Source of the DNA: Rhizobium sp. NRK18
Lineage (GTDB): Bacteria > Pseudomonadota > Alphaproteobacteria > Rhizobiales > Rhizobiaceae
Assembly: GCF_024385575.1 (NCBI RefSeq)
Contig: NZ_JANFMV010000001.1
Span: 2,943,681-3,007,680 of the forward strand
Length of the DNA: 64,000 bases
Reading direction: 5' to 3'
In this document: one piece after another, positions 37,328 to 44,938 of the stretch
Layout of the letters: each line of letters opens with the position of its first letter
Position numbering within the stretch: position 1 is the stretch's first letter
Position numbers and translations under genes: made by a program
Notes under the pieces: model-generated
Databases searched by the model: none
Told to the model about the DNA's origin: nothing
What the model saw: the letters and a program-made list of their open reading frames with translations, nothing else

Positions 37328-38248
37328 ATGAACCCGACCGTTGCCAGCAATACGAGCTCCCAGGGATATGTCGACGACGAGCGCAACGAGCATGTCCAGA
37401 TCTACGTCAACGGCGAGTTCTTCGCCCGCAACGAGGCCAAGGTATCGATCTTCGACGCCGGCTTCGTGCTGGGCGACGGCGTGTGGGAAGGCCTGCGGCT
37501 CATCAACGGCAAGCTGCTGGCGCTCGACGAACACCTCGACCGCCTCTACGAGGGGGCCAACTCGATCCAGCTCGACATCGGCGTCACCCGTCAGCAGATG
37601 ACCGACATCCTGTGGGAGACGCTCAATCGCAATGCCATGACCGACGGCGCGCATATCCGCCTGATGGTCACGCGCGGCAAGAAGAAGACGCCGAACCAGG
37701 ACCCGCGCTTCGCGCTCGGCCAGGCGACCATCGTCGTCGTCGCCGAATTCAAGAAGCCGAAGCCGGAATCGAAGCAGAAGGGCCTGTCGCTGCTGACCTC
37801 GACCATCCGCTGCAGCACGCCGGATGTCTTCGACCTGCGCCTCAATTCGCACAGCCGTCTCAACTTCATCCAGGCGCTGATCCAGGCGATCAATGCCGGG
37901 GCCGACGAGGCGCTCATGCTGGACCAGAGCGGATTTGTCGCAAGCTGCAATTCGACGAATTTCTTCATCGTGCGCGGCGACGAAGTCTGGACCTCGACCG
38001 GGCGCTTCAACTTCTGCGGCATCACCCGCAAGAAGGTGATCAGCCTCTATGCCGGGGCCGGCAAGACGGTGCGCCAGCACGACTTCACGCTCGCGGAAGT
38101 CTACGGCGCGCAGGAAGCCTTCGTGACCGGCACGCTCGGCGGCATCACGCCCGTGACAAAGATTGACGGAAGACAGGTCGGGGACGGTTGCCCCGGCCCG
38201 GTAACGGCGTATATAGCGGAGCTTTACGATCGCTACATCCACACCTGA
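37328..38248 (+). CDS. Class IV aminotransferase
   Basis: A 306-residue PLP enzyme of the branched-chain/D-amino-acid aminotransferase class. VSIFDAGFVLGDGVWEGLRL is the N-terminal family block, the catalytic lysine region corresponds to DLRLNSHSRLNFIQAL, and ESGFVA-like QSGFVASCNSTNFFIV and TGTLGGITPV are phosphate-binding regions. It probably deaminates the amino acid imported by the preceding transporter; D- versus branched-chain specificity cannot be decided. Notably the usual lysine position reads NSHSRLNF, so the catalytic Lys must be checked by alignment. The ATG at 37328 follows GAAAGGGAAAG; one seven codons earlier lacks a ribosome site. Confidence 0.85.
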   Translation: MNPTVASNTSSQGYVDDERNEHVQIYVNGEFFARNEAKVSIFDAGFVLGDGVWEGLRLINGKLLALDEHLDRLYEGANSIQLDIGVTRQQMTDILWETLNRNAMTDGAHIRLMVTRGKKKTPNQDPRFALGQATIVVVAEFKKPKPESKQKGLSLLTSTIRCSTPDVFDLRLNSHSRLNFIQALIQAINAGADEALMLDQSGFVASCNSTNFFIVRGDEVWTSTGRFNFCGITRKKVISLYAGAGKTVRQHDFTLAEVYGAQEAFVTGTLGGITPVTKIDGRQVGDGCPGPVTAYIAELYDRYIHT

Positions 38249-38250
38249 CG

Positions 38251-40032
38251 ATGTCCGAAATTACCGTGCCAGACGACAGGAGCGCCGAGACAGACACCTC
38301 CCGGCACTCGATAATCCCACGCAAGGTCCGTGCGCTCATTCGCAGCGACGAGACGTCACTGGCGCTGCTCGCCGCCGTCATCGGGGCGATTGCGGGCCTG
38401 TGCGTGGCCGGCATGGTGTTCGTCATCCAGTGGGTTCACCACGTTCTCTTCGCCGTCGAGGGCCATGAGGTCAGTGGCGCGGAATTCGTCGAGCCCTTGC
38501 GGGCGTTCTTCGTGCCGGCGCTCGGCGGCATTCTCGTCGGCCTGCTCGCCTTCATCCACCAGCGCCGCAAGACCCTGCAGATCATCGACCCGGTGGAAGC
38601 CAACGCGCTTTATGGCGGCCGCATGCCGATCCGCGGCAGCCTGTTTCTCGTCCTGCAGACCATGGTGTCGAACGGCGTCGGCGGCTCGATCGGCATGGAA
38701 GCCGGCTATACGCAGATCGGCTCGGCGCTCGCCTCTAAGATCGGCAAGCTCTTTCACGTGCGCCGCAACGACTTGCGCACGCTGGTCGGCTGCGGGGCGG
38801 CCGGCGCCATCGCGGCAGCCTTCGATGCGCCGCTGACCGGCGCGTTCTATGCGTTCGAACTGATCATCTCGACCTATTCCATCGGCATGCTGGCGCCGGT
38901 CGTCGTGGCCGCCATCTCGGCCTTCGGCGTGATGAAACTCGTCATGCCGCTGCCCTCCTTCCAGGTCGGCTTCGCCGGTGCGCTGTCGCTGTCGGACTAT
39001 ACGCTCGTCTTCTTCATGGCCTTCCTCAGCTCGCTCGTGGCGATCGCCATGATGATGACGGTCACCTTCATGGAGCGGCTGTTTGCGGCGAGCCGGTTGC
39101 CGGTGTGGGCCCGACCCGTCGTCGGCGGCATCTGCGTCGGTGCGATGGCGCTGGTGACGCCGGCGGTGCTGTCGTCCGGCCACTCGGCCCTGCATGTCGG
39201 CTTCGGCGCCTATTATACCGCCCCCTTCCTGCTCCTGCTGATCGTCCTCAAGATCCTCGCCTCGGCGACCTCGATCGCCAGCGGCTTTCGCGGCGGACTA
39301 TTCTTTGCCTCGCTGTTTCTCGGCGCCATGCTCGGCAAGCTCGTCGCCATCGGCTGGATGCTCGCCTTCGGCCTGCAGATCCCGGCCATGGTGGTGGCAA
39401 TCATCGGCATGTGCGCGATGGCGACCGCCGTCCTCGGCGCGCCCCTGACCATGTCCTTCCTGGCGCTGGAGACCACCGGCAGCCTGCCGCTGACGGCGGC
39501 GGTGCTCGCAGCGGCGGTCGTCTCGTCGCTGACGGCGCGGCGGGTGTTCGGCTATTCGTTCGCCACCTGGCGCTTCCATCTGCGCGGGGAATCCATCCGC
39601 AGCGCCGCCGATGTCGGCTGGGTCAGGGAATTGAGCGTCGGGCGGATGATGCGCAAGGACGTGCGGACCGTCCTCGTCGATACGCCTCTCGAGCGCGTTC
39701 GACGCGACTTTCCGCTGGGTGCCACGCAGCGCGTGATCGTCACGGATTACGATGGCCGCTACTGCGGCATGGTCTTTGTCCCCGACCTGCACCGCGACGA
39801 TGGCGAGGTGGCGGAAAGCCTTTCCGATCTGCTGCGGTTCACCGAAACCATGCTGACGCCCGACCAGAATGTCCGCCAGGCGATCGACCTCTTCGAGAAA
39901 GCCGAATGCGACGCGCTGGCCGTCGTCGAGAACCGGTCATCGATGCGCGTCCTCGGTCTTTTGACCGAACAGCACGCGCTCCGCCGTTACAGCGAAGAAC
40001 TCGATCGCCGCGCCAACGAAACCAATCGCTAG
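38251..40032 (+). CDS. ClC-family channel with C-terminal CBS domains
   Basis: A 593-residue protein. About ten membrane segments fill residues 40-430, then two CBS repeats (about 450-580, with MMRKDVRTVLVDTPLERVRRDF and LTPDQNVRQAIDLFEKAECDALAVVE). The chloride-site motifs are unorthodox: GMEAGYTQ in place of GREGPTVQ (gating Glu kept), and GFRGGLFFASLFLGAMLG in place of GGIFAPSL. The start lies two bases after the aminotransferase stop, so it is read as part of the amino acid operon by coupling; no ribosome site is seen. CBS domains may gate it by adenine nucleotides. Confidence 0.88.
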   Translation: MSEITVPDDRSAETDTSRHSIIPRKVRALIRSDETSLALLAAVIGAIAGLCVAGMVFVIQWVHHVLFAVEGHEVSGAEFVEPLRAFFVPALGGILVGLLAFIHQRRKTLQIIDPVEANALYGGRMPIRGSLFLVLQTMVSNGVGGSIGMEAGYTQIGSALASKIGKLFHVRRNDLRTLVGCGAAGAIAAAFDAPLTGAFYAFELIISTYSIGMLAPVVVAAISAFGVMKLVMPLPSFQVGFAGALSLSDYTLVFFMAFLSSLVAIAMMMTVTFMERLFAASRLPVWARPVVGGICVGAMALVTPAVLSSGHSALHVGFGAYYTAPFLLLLIVLKILASATSIASGFRGGLFFASLFLGAMLGKLVAIGWMLAFGLQIPAMVVAIIGMCAMATAVLGAPLTMSFLALETTGSLPLTAAVLAAAVVSSLTARRVFGYSFATWRFHLRGESIRSAADVGWVRELSVGRMMRKDVRTVLVDTPLERVRRDFPLGATQRVIVTDYDGRYCGMVFVPDLHRDDGEVAESLSDLLRFTETMLTPDQNVRQAIDLFEKAECDALAVVENRSSMRVLGLLTEQHALRRYSEELDRRANETNR

Positions 40033-40156
40033 GCCGTTCCGCACCATCCCACCAAGGCAATTGCCCACTTCCGCTTGCAGGATCGGCGGGAACAACGGAA
40101 AATGGCGTCCGGATCGCGAACGATCCTGCCTCCGGCCGAAGACATGCGGCGCGGAT

Positions 40157-40207
40157 GCAAATAAATGTGCCGTGGTAATGAACCTTTCGGCCATCCGGGA
40201 ACACTTA
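40157..40207 (+). promoter_or_regulatory. ECF-type promoter of the sigma factor operon
   Basis: TGAACC (40179-40184) and CACTTA (40202-40207) are separated by 17 bases. The block AATGAACCTTT-N14-CACTTA recurs exactly upstream of ribA (47542-47572). The upstream box GCAAATAAATGT (40157-40168) recurs at the dehydrogenase promoter. Transcription would start near 40214, 24 bases before the sigma factor ATG, implying autoregulation. Confidence 0.75.
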
Positions 40208-40237
40208 ACGGTGCAGACAGCAAGGCGACACATCAGA

Positions 40238-40837
40238 ATGGGCATACTCAAAGCCGTCCGGTCGACATTCAAGGCAGGCTCCGCCGACGCGGATCTGCGC
40301 CTTCTGAAAGCGATCGCGGCCGGTGACGTGACCGCGTTCGAGCGGCTGCATGGTCAGTATTTTCCGAAGCTGATGCATTTCGCCAAGCGGGTCATCGACA
40401 ATGAAGAGGCCGCCGAAGAGATCGCCAATGACACGCTGATGGTGGTCTGGCGGACCGCCGACCGGTTCGAGGGACGCTCGAAACCCTCATCGTGGATCTT
40501 CGGGATCGCCTACCGGCTGGCGCTGAAACAGGCGCGCAGCAACGGCCGGCACAAGGGAACGGTGGCACTGGAGGAAGACATGGCGCAGGACGAACAGGAC
40601 ACCGCCGACGCCATCATGAACCAGAAGGATATCCACGCGGCCCTGCAGCAGCTGACGCCAGAGCTGCGCGCCGTCGTGGAGCTCACCTATTACAACGGTT
40701 ATCTCTACAAGGAGATCGCCGACATCCTCGGCTGTCCCGTCGGCACCGTGAAGACGCGGATGATGACCGCGCGCCAACGCCTGCACGCCATGCTGTCCGA
40801 CGATTTGCCCACCTATTCGGAGAACGCCGTTGCTTGA
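40238..40837 (+). CDS. ECF-family RNA polymerase sigma factor
   Basis: A 199-residue sigma-70 family group 4 factor. Region 2 spans about 28-95 (FERLHGQYFPKLMHFAKRV through RSKPSSWIFGIAYRLAL). Region 4 spans about 135-190 (LTPELRAVVELTYYNGYLYKEIADILG, then PVGTVKTRMMTARQRL). It should be held by the zinc-finger anti-sigma factor encoded next and released by a periplasmic or redox signal. The ATG at 40238 fits the predicted promoter. In-frame upstream codons lie before or inside that promoter. Its stop lies within the anti-sigma start region, so the two are coupled. Confidence 0.93.
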   Translation: MGILKAVRSTFKAGSADADLRLLKAIAAGDVTAFERLHGQYFPKLMHFAKRVIDNEEAAEEIANDTLMVVWRTADRFEGRSKPSSWIFGIAYRLALKQARSNGRHKGTVALEEDMAQDEQDTADAIMNQKDIHAALQQLTPELRAVVELTYYNGYLYKEIADILGCPVGTVKTRMMTARQRLHAMLSDDLPTYSENAVA

Positions 40838-41453
40838 CCGTCGCCCCCTCCTGCCCACTGACAGTCACGAAGGCATCATGGAGCTCGTCCCGTGGTATGT
40901 GAACGGCTCCCTGCCGAAGGACGAGGCGGATGCCGTGAAGCGCCATGCGCTCACCTGCCCCGCATGCGCCGATGAAATTGCCCGCCAGCGCAGGCTCGCC
41001 GGCCATGTCGCGACGGAGGAAGCGTTCGAGGCCCCGGTCGCCCGCAGCTGGGAGACCCTGCGTGACCGGATCGCCTCCGAAAACCGCGTTCGCCAGCCGG
41101 CCTTCAGCCTCTGGACCTGGCTCAGGCAGCACCAGGCTGGCATGATGCTCTCGGGCGTCGGTGCTGCGGCTTGCGTGCTGGTCGCGGTGATGATGATGCC
41201 GACCAATGCCGACTTCCGGACCCTGACGGCGAGCGGCACTGCGGCCAACGACACCATCAAGTTCCAGACGACGCCCGGCGTCAGTGCCAGCGAGCTGCAG
41301 TCCGTTCTCGGAAAATACGGCCTGGAACTGGAAAGCGGTCCGTCGAAAGCCGGCGTCTACACGACGAAAGCGAAGAGCGGCACCGATCTGGCGGCCCTTT
41401 CGAAATCGCTGATGTCCTCGCCCGAAATCATCTTTGCAGCACCGGCCGAATGA
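40830..41453 (+). CDS. Membrane zinc-finger anti-sigma factor with protease-prodomain-like tail
   Basis: A 207-residue membrane protein. The cytoplasmic zinc-binding anti-sigma domain has H39-x3-C43-x2-C46 (RHALTCPAC). One membrane segment spans about 103-123. The periplasmic part, about 140-207, has the pattern TPGVSASELQSVLGKYGLEL, SGPSKAGVYTTK and SSPEIIFAAPAE, which resembles the N-terminal prodomains of subtilisin-like proteases and I9 inhibitors. I infer that it may bind the subtilisin encoded next. It starts with TTG at 40830, preceded by GGAG, overlapping the sigma gene by eight bases; the next gene overlaps its stop as ATGA. Confidence 0.88.
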   Translation: MLDRRPLLPTDSHEGIMELVPWYVNGSLPKDEADAVKRHALTCPACADEIARQRRLAGHVATEEAFEAPVARSWETLRDRIASENRVRQPAFSLWTWLRQHQAGMMLSGVGAAACVLVAVMMMPTNADFRTLTASGTAANDTIKFQTTPGVSASELQSVLGKYGLELESGPSKAGVYTTKAKSGTDLAALSKSLMSSPEIIFAAPAE

Positions 41454-42631
41454 CCATGACCCGCACCGCTCTAGCCGCCCTGATCAGCCTTGCCACAGCG
41501 TTTTCGGCTGCTGCCCAGTCCGCGCCGCCCGAGCCGCCCTACCGGCTGGTTCCGGCCAATTCGATTGCGGCAAACACGCATCTGATCCTCACCGTGCCGC
41601 TTGCCGATCGCAATGGCATCGATGCGCTGGCCGACGCGCTGGAGGCGACGTATCACGTCACGCTGACGGCGGAATGGCCGCTTTCCGCCATCGGCGTGCA
41701 CTGCCTGGTGATGGATATCGACCGCAACACGGACGTCGACCGGCTGATGGCCGACCTCAGCGCCGACCCTAGGATCAGGACCGTGCAGCGCGTCCAGGAT
41801 TTCGACACGTTCGAGACGCCCTACTCCGATCCTTATTATCCTGCGCAGTATGCGCTTGCCGAGATCAATGCCGGACCGGCGCAGAAGATTTCGAAAGGCG
41901 CCGGGGTGAAGGTCGCGGTGGTGGATTCGGCGATCGACGGATCCCATCCCGACCTTGCCGGACGGCTGGCGTCGTTTCACAATTTCGTCGACACGCAGCC
42001 GGCCGACACGCTGGCCGAAGCCCACGGCACCGCGATGGCCGGGATCATCGCCGCCGATGCGGCCAACGCCACCGGCATCGTCGGCGTCGCGCCGGAGGCA
42101 AATCTCAGCGAATTTCGAGCCTGCTGGCAATCGCCGGGCGGTCCCGGTCACTGCAACAGCTTCTCGCTTGCCCGAGCGCTCAACTTCGCGATCGTCAACG
42201 ACTTCGACATCATCAACATGAGCCTCGGCGGGCCGGCCGATCCGCTTCTGGAGGAACTTGTCCAGTCGGCGATCGGCAAGGGTGTCGTCGTCATCGCCGC
42301 CTGGGGAGACGGCAAGACGCCCGCCTTCCCGGCCTCGGGACCCGGCGTCATTGCCGCCGGAAAATCCGCCGACGAGGGCATTCCGGCCCCGGCCGTCGAC
42401 GTCATCTCGACGGCGCCGCATGACGACTACCGCTACGTATCCGGCTCGTCGGTGGCGACTGCGCATGTGACCGGCGTCGCCGCCCTGCTGCTCGCCGCAA
42501 AACCGGGGCTGAGCCCCCAGCAGGTGAAACAGGCGCTGGAAGCTGGTGTGACGACGCGCGACGGGGCGCCGATGCTGGATGCTTGCAAGGCGCTGCATTC
42601 GGTCATGCCGGACGCGCCGGCTTGCGAATGA
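41450..42631 (+). CDS. Secreted S8 (subtilisin-like) serine peptidase
   Basis: A 393-residue exported protease. The signal peptide is about 1-23 (ends AAAQS). A prodomain-like region follows (about 42-116), ending in DPRIRTVQRVQ. The catalytic triad is D159 (VAVVDSAIDGSHPDL), H192 (AHGTAMAGIIA) and S334 (GSSVATAHVTG). The stretch that normally reads AAGN, with the oxyanion-hole Asn, reads AAWG (283-286), so activity may be reduced or specialised. It is the third gene of the ECF operon and may process the anti-sigma factor or be inhibited by it. No other protease gene for anti-sigma cleavage is present here. Confidence 0.9.
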   Translation: MTMTRTALAALISLATAFSAAAQSAPPEPPYRLVPANSIAANTHLILTVPLADRNGIDALADALEATYHVTLTAEWPLSAIGVHCLVMDIDRNTDVDRLMADLSADPRIRTVQRVQDFDTFETPYSDPYYPAQYALAEINAGPAQKISKGAGVKVAVVDSAIDGSHPDLAGRLASFHNFVDTQPADTLAEAHGTAMAGIIAADAANATGIVGVAPEANLSEFRACWQSPGGPGHCNSFSLARALNFAIVNDFDIINMSLGGPADPLLEELVQSAIGKGVVVIAAWGDGKTPAFPASGPGVIAAGKSADEGIPAPAVDVISTAPHDDYRYVSGSSVATAHVTGVAALLLAAKPGLSPQQVKQALEAGVTTRDGAPMLDACKALHSVMPDAPACE

Positions 42632-42690
42632 GCGGTGCGACCGACGGCGACCGACGATTCGCGTCCTGATTGTCTTTCCGCTACTTTTTC

Positions 42691-42729
42691 TTGCCGGTGA
42701 TGAACCATCAGGGGCGCAATGGGTACTCA
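42691..42729 (+). promoter_or_regulatory. ECF-type promoter of cytochrome b561
   Basis: TGAACC (42701-42706), a 17-base spacer and TACTCA (42724-42729). The upstream context TTGCCGGTGATGAACC is nearly identical to TTGCCGGCGAATGAACC before ribA, and both are preceded by a pyrimidine run (ACTTTTT). It should drive cytochrome b561 and the RibD-type reductase gene behind it. Confidence 0.68.
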
Positions 42730-42791
42730 GTTGCAGATGACGACGGCAAGGGGCGGTCGTCTATCACTTCGGGGACATATTGGAGACCAGA

Positions 42792-43367
42792 GTGCTGAAC
42801 ACGATCGAAACAGAGGCGCATGAAGGCGTCACCGGGCCGTCGCAGGCGTTTATCCGCGTGCAGCGATATCCGGCGACGACGCGCATTCTTCACTGGGCGA
42901 TCTCCGCCCTCGTGCTCATCACATGGCCCCTCGGCTTCGTCATCCACTTCATCAAGAACGAATCCTCCCTGAGCTTCTACAACGTGCATGAAAGCTTCGG
43001 CTTCATCATCCTCTGGCTGATGCTGGTCCGGGTCGGCAACAAGCTGCTGACCCGCAGCCCGGAGCACGAAGGTCCGGCCATCGAGAAATTCGCGGCCAAT
43101 GCCGTGCACGGTCTGCTCTATGCCTTCCTGATCATCATGCCGGTCACCGGCTTTCTGGCGACCAATGCGCATGGATTTCCGCTGGAATGGTTCGGCCTCT
43201 TCGAGGTCTGGAGCCCGATCGGCAAGACACCGAGCATCGCCTGGACGCTTTCCGGCATCCACTACTGGAGCGCATGGATCCTGCTGGCCCTTTTTGCGTT
43301 ACATATTGGCGCCGTGCTTATGCATCATGTCATCAAGCGCGACGTGACGCTCTACCGGATTCTGTAG
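42792..43367 (+). CDS. Cytochrome b561 family protein
   Basis: A 191-residue di-heme membrane cytochrome with four hydrophobic segments. The heme-ligand histidines are in TRILHWAISALVL, FYNVHESFGFIIL, ANAVHGLLYAFLII and LFALHIGAVLMHH. Such proteins transfer electrons from quinol to periplasmic acceptors such as superoxide or small redox molecules. I start at GTG 42792 because TTGGAGACCAGA provides a ribosome site; a TTG at 42780 is possible. The RibD-type reductase follows 29 bases later. Confidence 0.88.
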   Translation: MLNTIETEAHEGVTGPSQAFIRVQRYPATTRILHWAISALVLITWPLGFVIHFIKNESSLSFYNVHESFGFIILWLMLVRVGNKLLTRSPEHEGPAIEKFAANAVHGLLYAFLIIMPVTGFLATNAHGFPLEWFGLFEVWSPIGKTPSIAWTLSGIHYWSAWILLALFALHIGAVLMHHVIKRDVTLYRIL

Positions 43368-43396
43368 GAAAGACCTTGGCGATACAGTCGATCGAC

Positions 43397-44188
43397 ATGA
43401 CAGACGAAACCTGGAAACGGCTCCTTGCCTTGAGGCAGAGAGCCGCGGCCCGTCCGCAGGCGCATGATCCGGCGCTTGCCGTCTATGGCCCGATCGCGGA
43501 GGCGAAAGGCCGGTTCGTGCTGGCCCAGGTGGGCCAGTCGCTCGACGGCCGCGTGGCAACCCCGGCGGGCGACGCCCGCGACATTTCCGGACCGGACGGG
43601 CTTGCCCATCTGCACCGTTGCCGAGCGCTGGTCGATGCCGTCATCGTCGGCGAACACACGGTCTCGGCAGACGATCCGCGGCTGTCTGTCCGCCTCGTTG
43701 CCGGCCCCAGCCCGGTTCGCGTCGTCATCGACTGTCACGCGCGGCTGACGGGCACGGAGAGCCTGTTTTCCGATGGCGGAGCGCCGGTCATCGTGTTTCG
43801 CAGCGCAGAGGCCGAAGGCGCGCCGCTCGGCAATGCCGAGGTGGTCCGCCTCTCGCCCTGCGAAAACGGGCTGGCGACGAAGGACATCCTGGACGCGCTT
43901 GGCGCACGCGGTCTCGACCGGATCCTGGTCGAGGGTGGCGCCAGGACCATTGCCCGCTTCATCGAGGCCGGCCTCGTCAACCGCCTGCACGTCGCGGTGT
44001 CGCCGATCATCATCGGCTCCGGACCAAGCGGCATCAGCCTGCCGCCGATCGAACGCCTCGCGAGCGCCCATCGCCCGGACACGAAAGTCTACAGTCTCGG
44101 CAGCGACATCCTGTTCGACTGTCTGCTGAAGCCGGGAAGCCCATCACCCTCGAAAGGCGATGAGGTCCAGGTGACCGACTTCGCATAG
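43397..44188 (+). CDS. RibD C-terminal-type pyrimidine reductase
   Basis: A 263-residue dihydrofolate-reductase-fold protein of the RibD_C family. FVLAQVGQSLDGRVAT (40-55), VGEHTVSADDPRLSVR (about 80-95) and DRILVEGGARTIARFIEAGLV are the family blocks. There is no deaminase domain, and residues 1-38 are unlike one. In riboflavin synthesis this fold reduces the ribosyl chain of the GTP cyclohydrolase II product with NADPH. Next to a second GTP cyclohydrolase II and a PTPS-like gene it probably acts in a dedicated pathway. Its 3' end overlaps the convergent methyltransferase gene by 45 bases. A TTG upstream is an alternative start. Confidence 0.87.
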   Translation: MTDETWKRLLALRQRAAARPQAHDPALAVYGPIAEAKGRFVLAQVGQSLDGRVATPAGDARDISGPDGLAHLHRCRALVDAVIVGEHTVSADDPRLSVRLVAGPSPVRVVIDCHARLTGTESLFSDGGAPVIVFRSAEAEGAPLGNAEVVRLSPCENGLATKDILDALGARGLDRILVEGGARTIARFIEAGLVNRLHVAVSPIIIGSGPSGISLPPIERLASAHRPDTKVYSLGSDILFDCLLKPGSPSPSKGDEVQVTDFA

Positions 44189-44938
44189 GCTGCCGGGCCT
44201 GCCGATCGCCTCGATGCGGAAGGACAACCAGTCCTCGATCTCGTCGGTCGACCTGCCGGACATTTCCACGAGCGGCTGGTGGAAGCCGAGGAGAAAAGCC
44301 TCCTGCAGCGCGGCCGACGACGCATCCATCCGCCACGGGCTCGGTCTCGTGAACACCGCGTAGCCGCTTGCGCCGAGATGTCTTTCCAGACAGGCGGTCG
44401 CACCCGGCCCCAGAGCCGGACCAAAACCCTTGTCGGTCTGCTGGTGCCGGTTGAAGGCAGCGACCATGTCGCCATCGAGCGGATGGGCGTACGACCAGGA
44501 AACGACGCCATCATAATTCAACGCCGCATAGAGCCCGCAGCCATGCTCGGCCAGTCGCTGTACGAAGGCTGCACAGAACTCGTCCGACACCAGATCGAAC
44601 AGCGCCGAGGCGGTGATGACGGAGATGTCCTCGAGAGGCAGGGCGTCGAGATCGGTGAGATCGAACGGCCGGTAGCCGACGTTGTCCGCTGCACCGATCC
44701 GGCGTTCCGCTTCTTCAAGCAGCAGCGGATCGTGATCGAGCAGGAGCCAGCGGGTATCGGCAGGCAGATGGTCGACGAGGCTGCGCCATGTCGAGCCCGT
44801 GCCGCAGCCGATATCGAGAATGGCCGGATCTTCGGCATCGTGCAGATGACCGGCAAGCATGCCGGTAAGGACGGGGTCACGGGCCGCCCTGTCGGCCGGT
44901 TCGCGCAGCGCCAGCCAGTCCTTATCGAAGCCGCTCAT
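44144..44938 (-). CDS. SAM-dependent methyltransferase
   Basis: A 264-residue class I methyltransferase with motif I ILDIGCGTGSTWRSL near 57-71 and an acidic residue after the second strand (LLLDHDPLLLEEAERR). The later region is family-specific, with LYAALNYDGVVSWSYAHPLDG. The acceptor is unknown; in this cluster a pterin-like or glycosyl product is a reasonable guess. It is the last of four genes (dehydrogenase, PTPS-like, glycosyltransferase, methyltransferase) joined by ATGA overlaps, starting at the ATG 44936-44938. Confidence 0.85.
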   Translation of the reverse strand: MSGFDKDWLALREPADRAARDPVLTGMLAGHLHDAEDPAILDIGCGTGSTWRSLVDHLPADTRWLLLDHDPLLLEEAERRIGAADNVGYRPFDLTDLDALPLEDISVITASALFDLVSDEFCAAFVQRLAEHGCGLYAALNYDGVVSWSYAHPLDGDMVAAFNRHQQTDKGFGPALGPGATACLERHLGASGYAVFTRPSPWRMDASSAALQEAFLLGFHQPLVEMSGRSTDEIEDWLSFRIEAIGRPGSLCEVGHLDLIAFRG

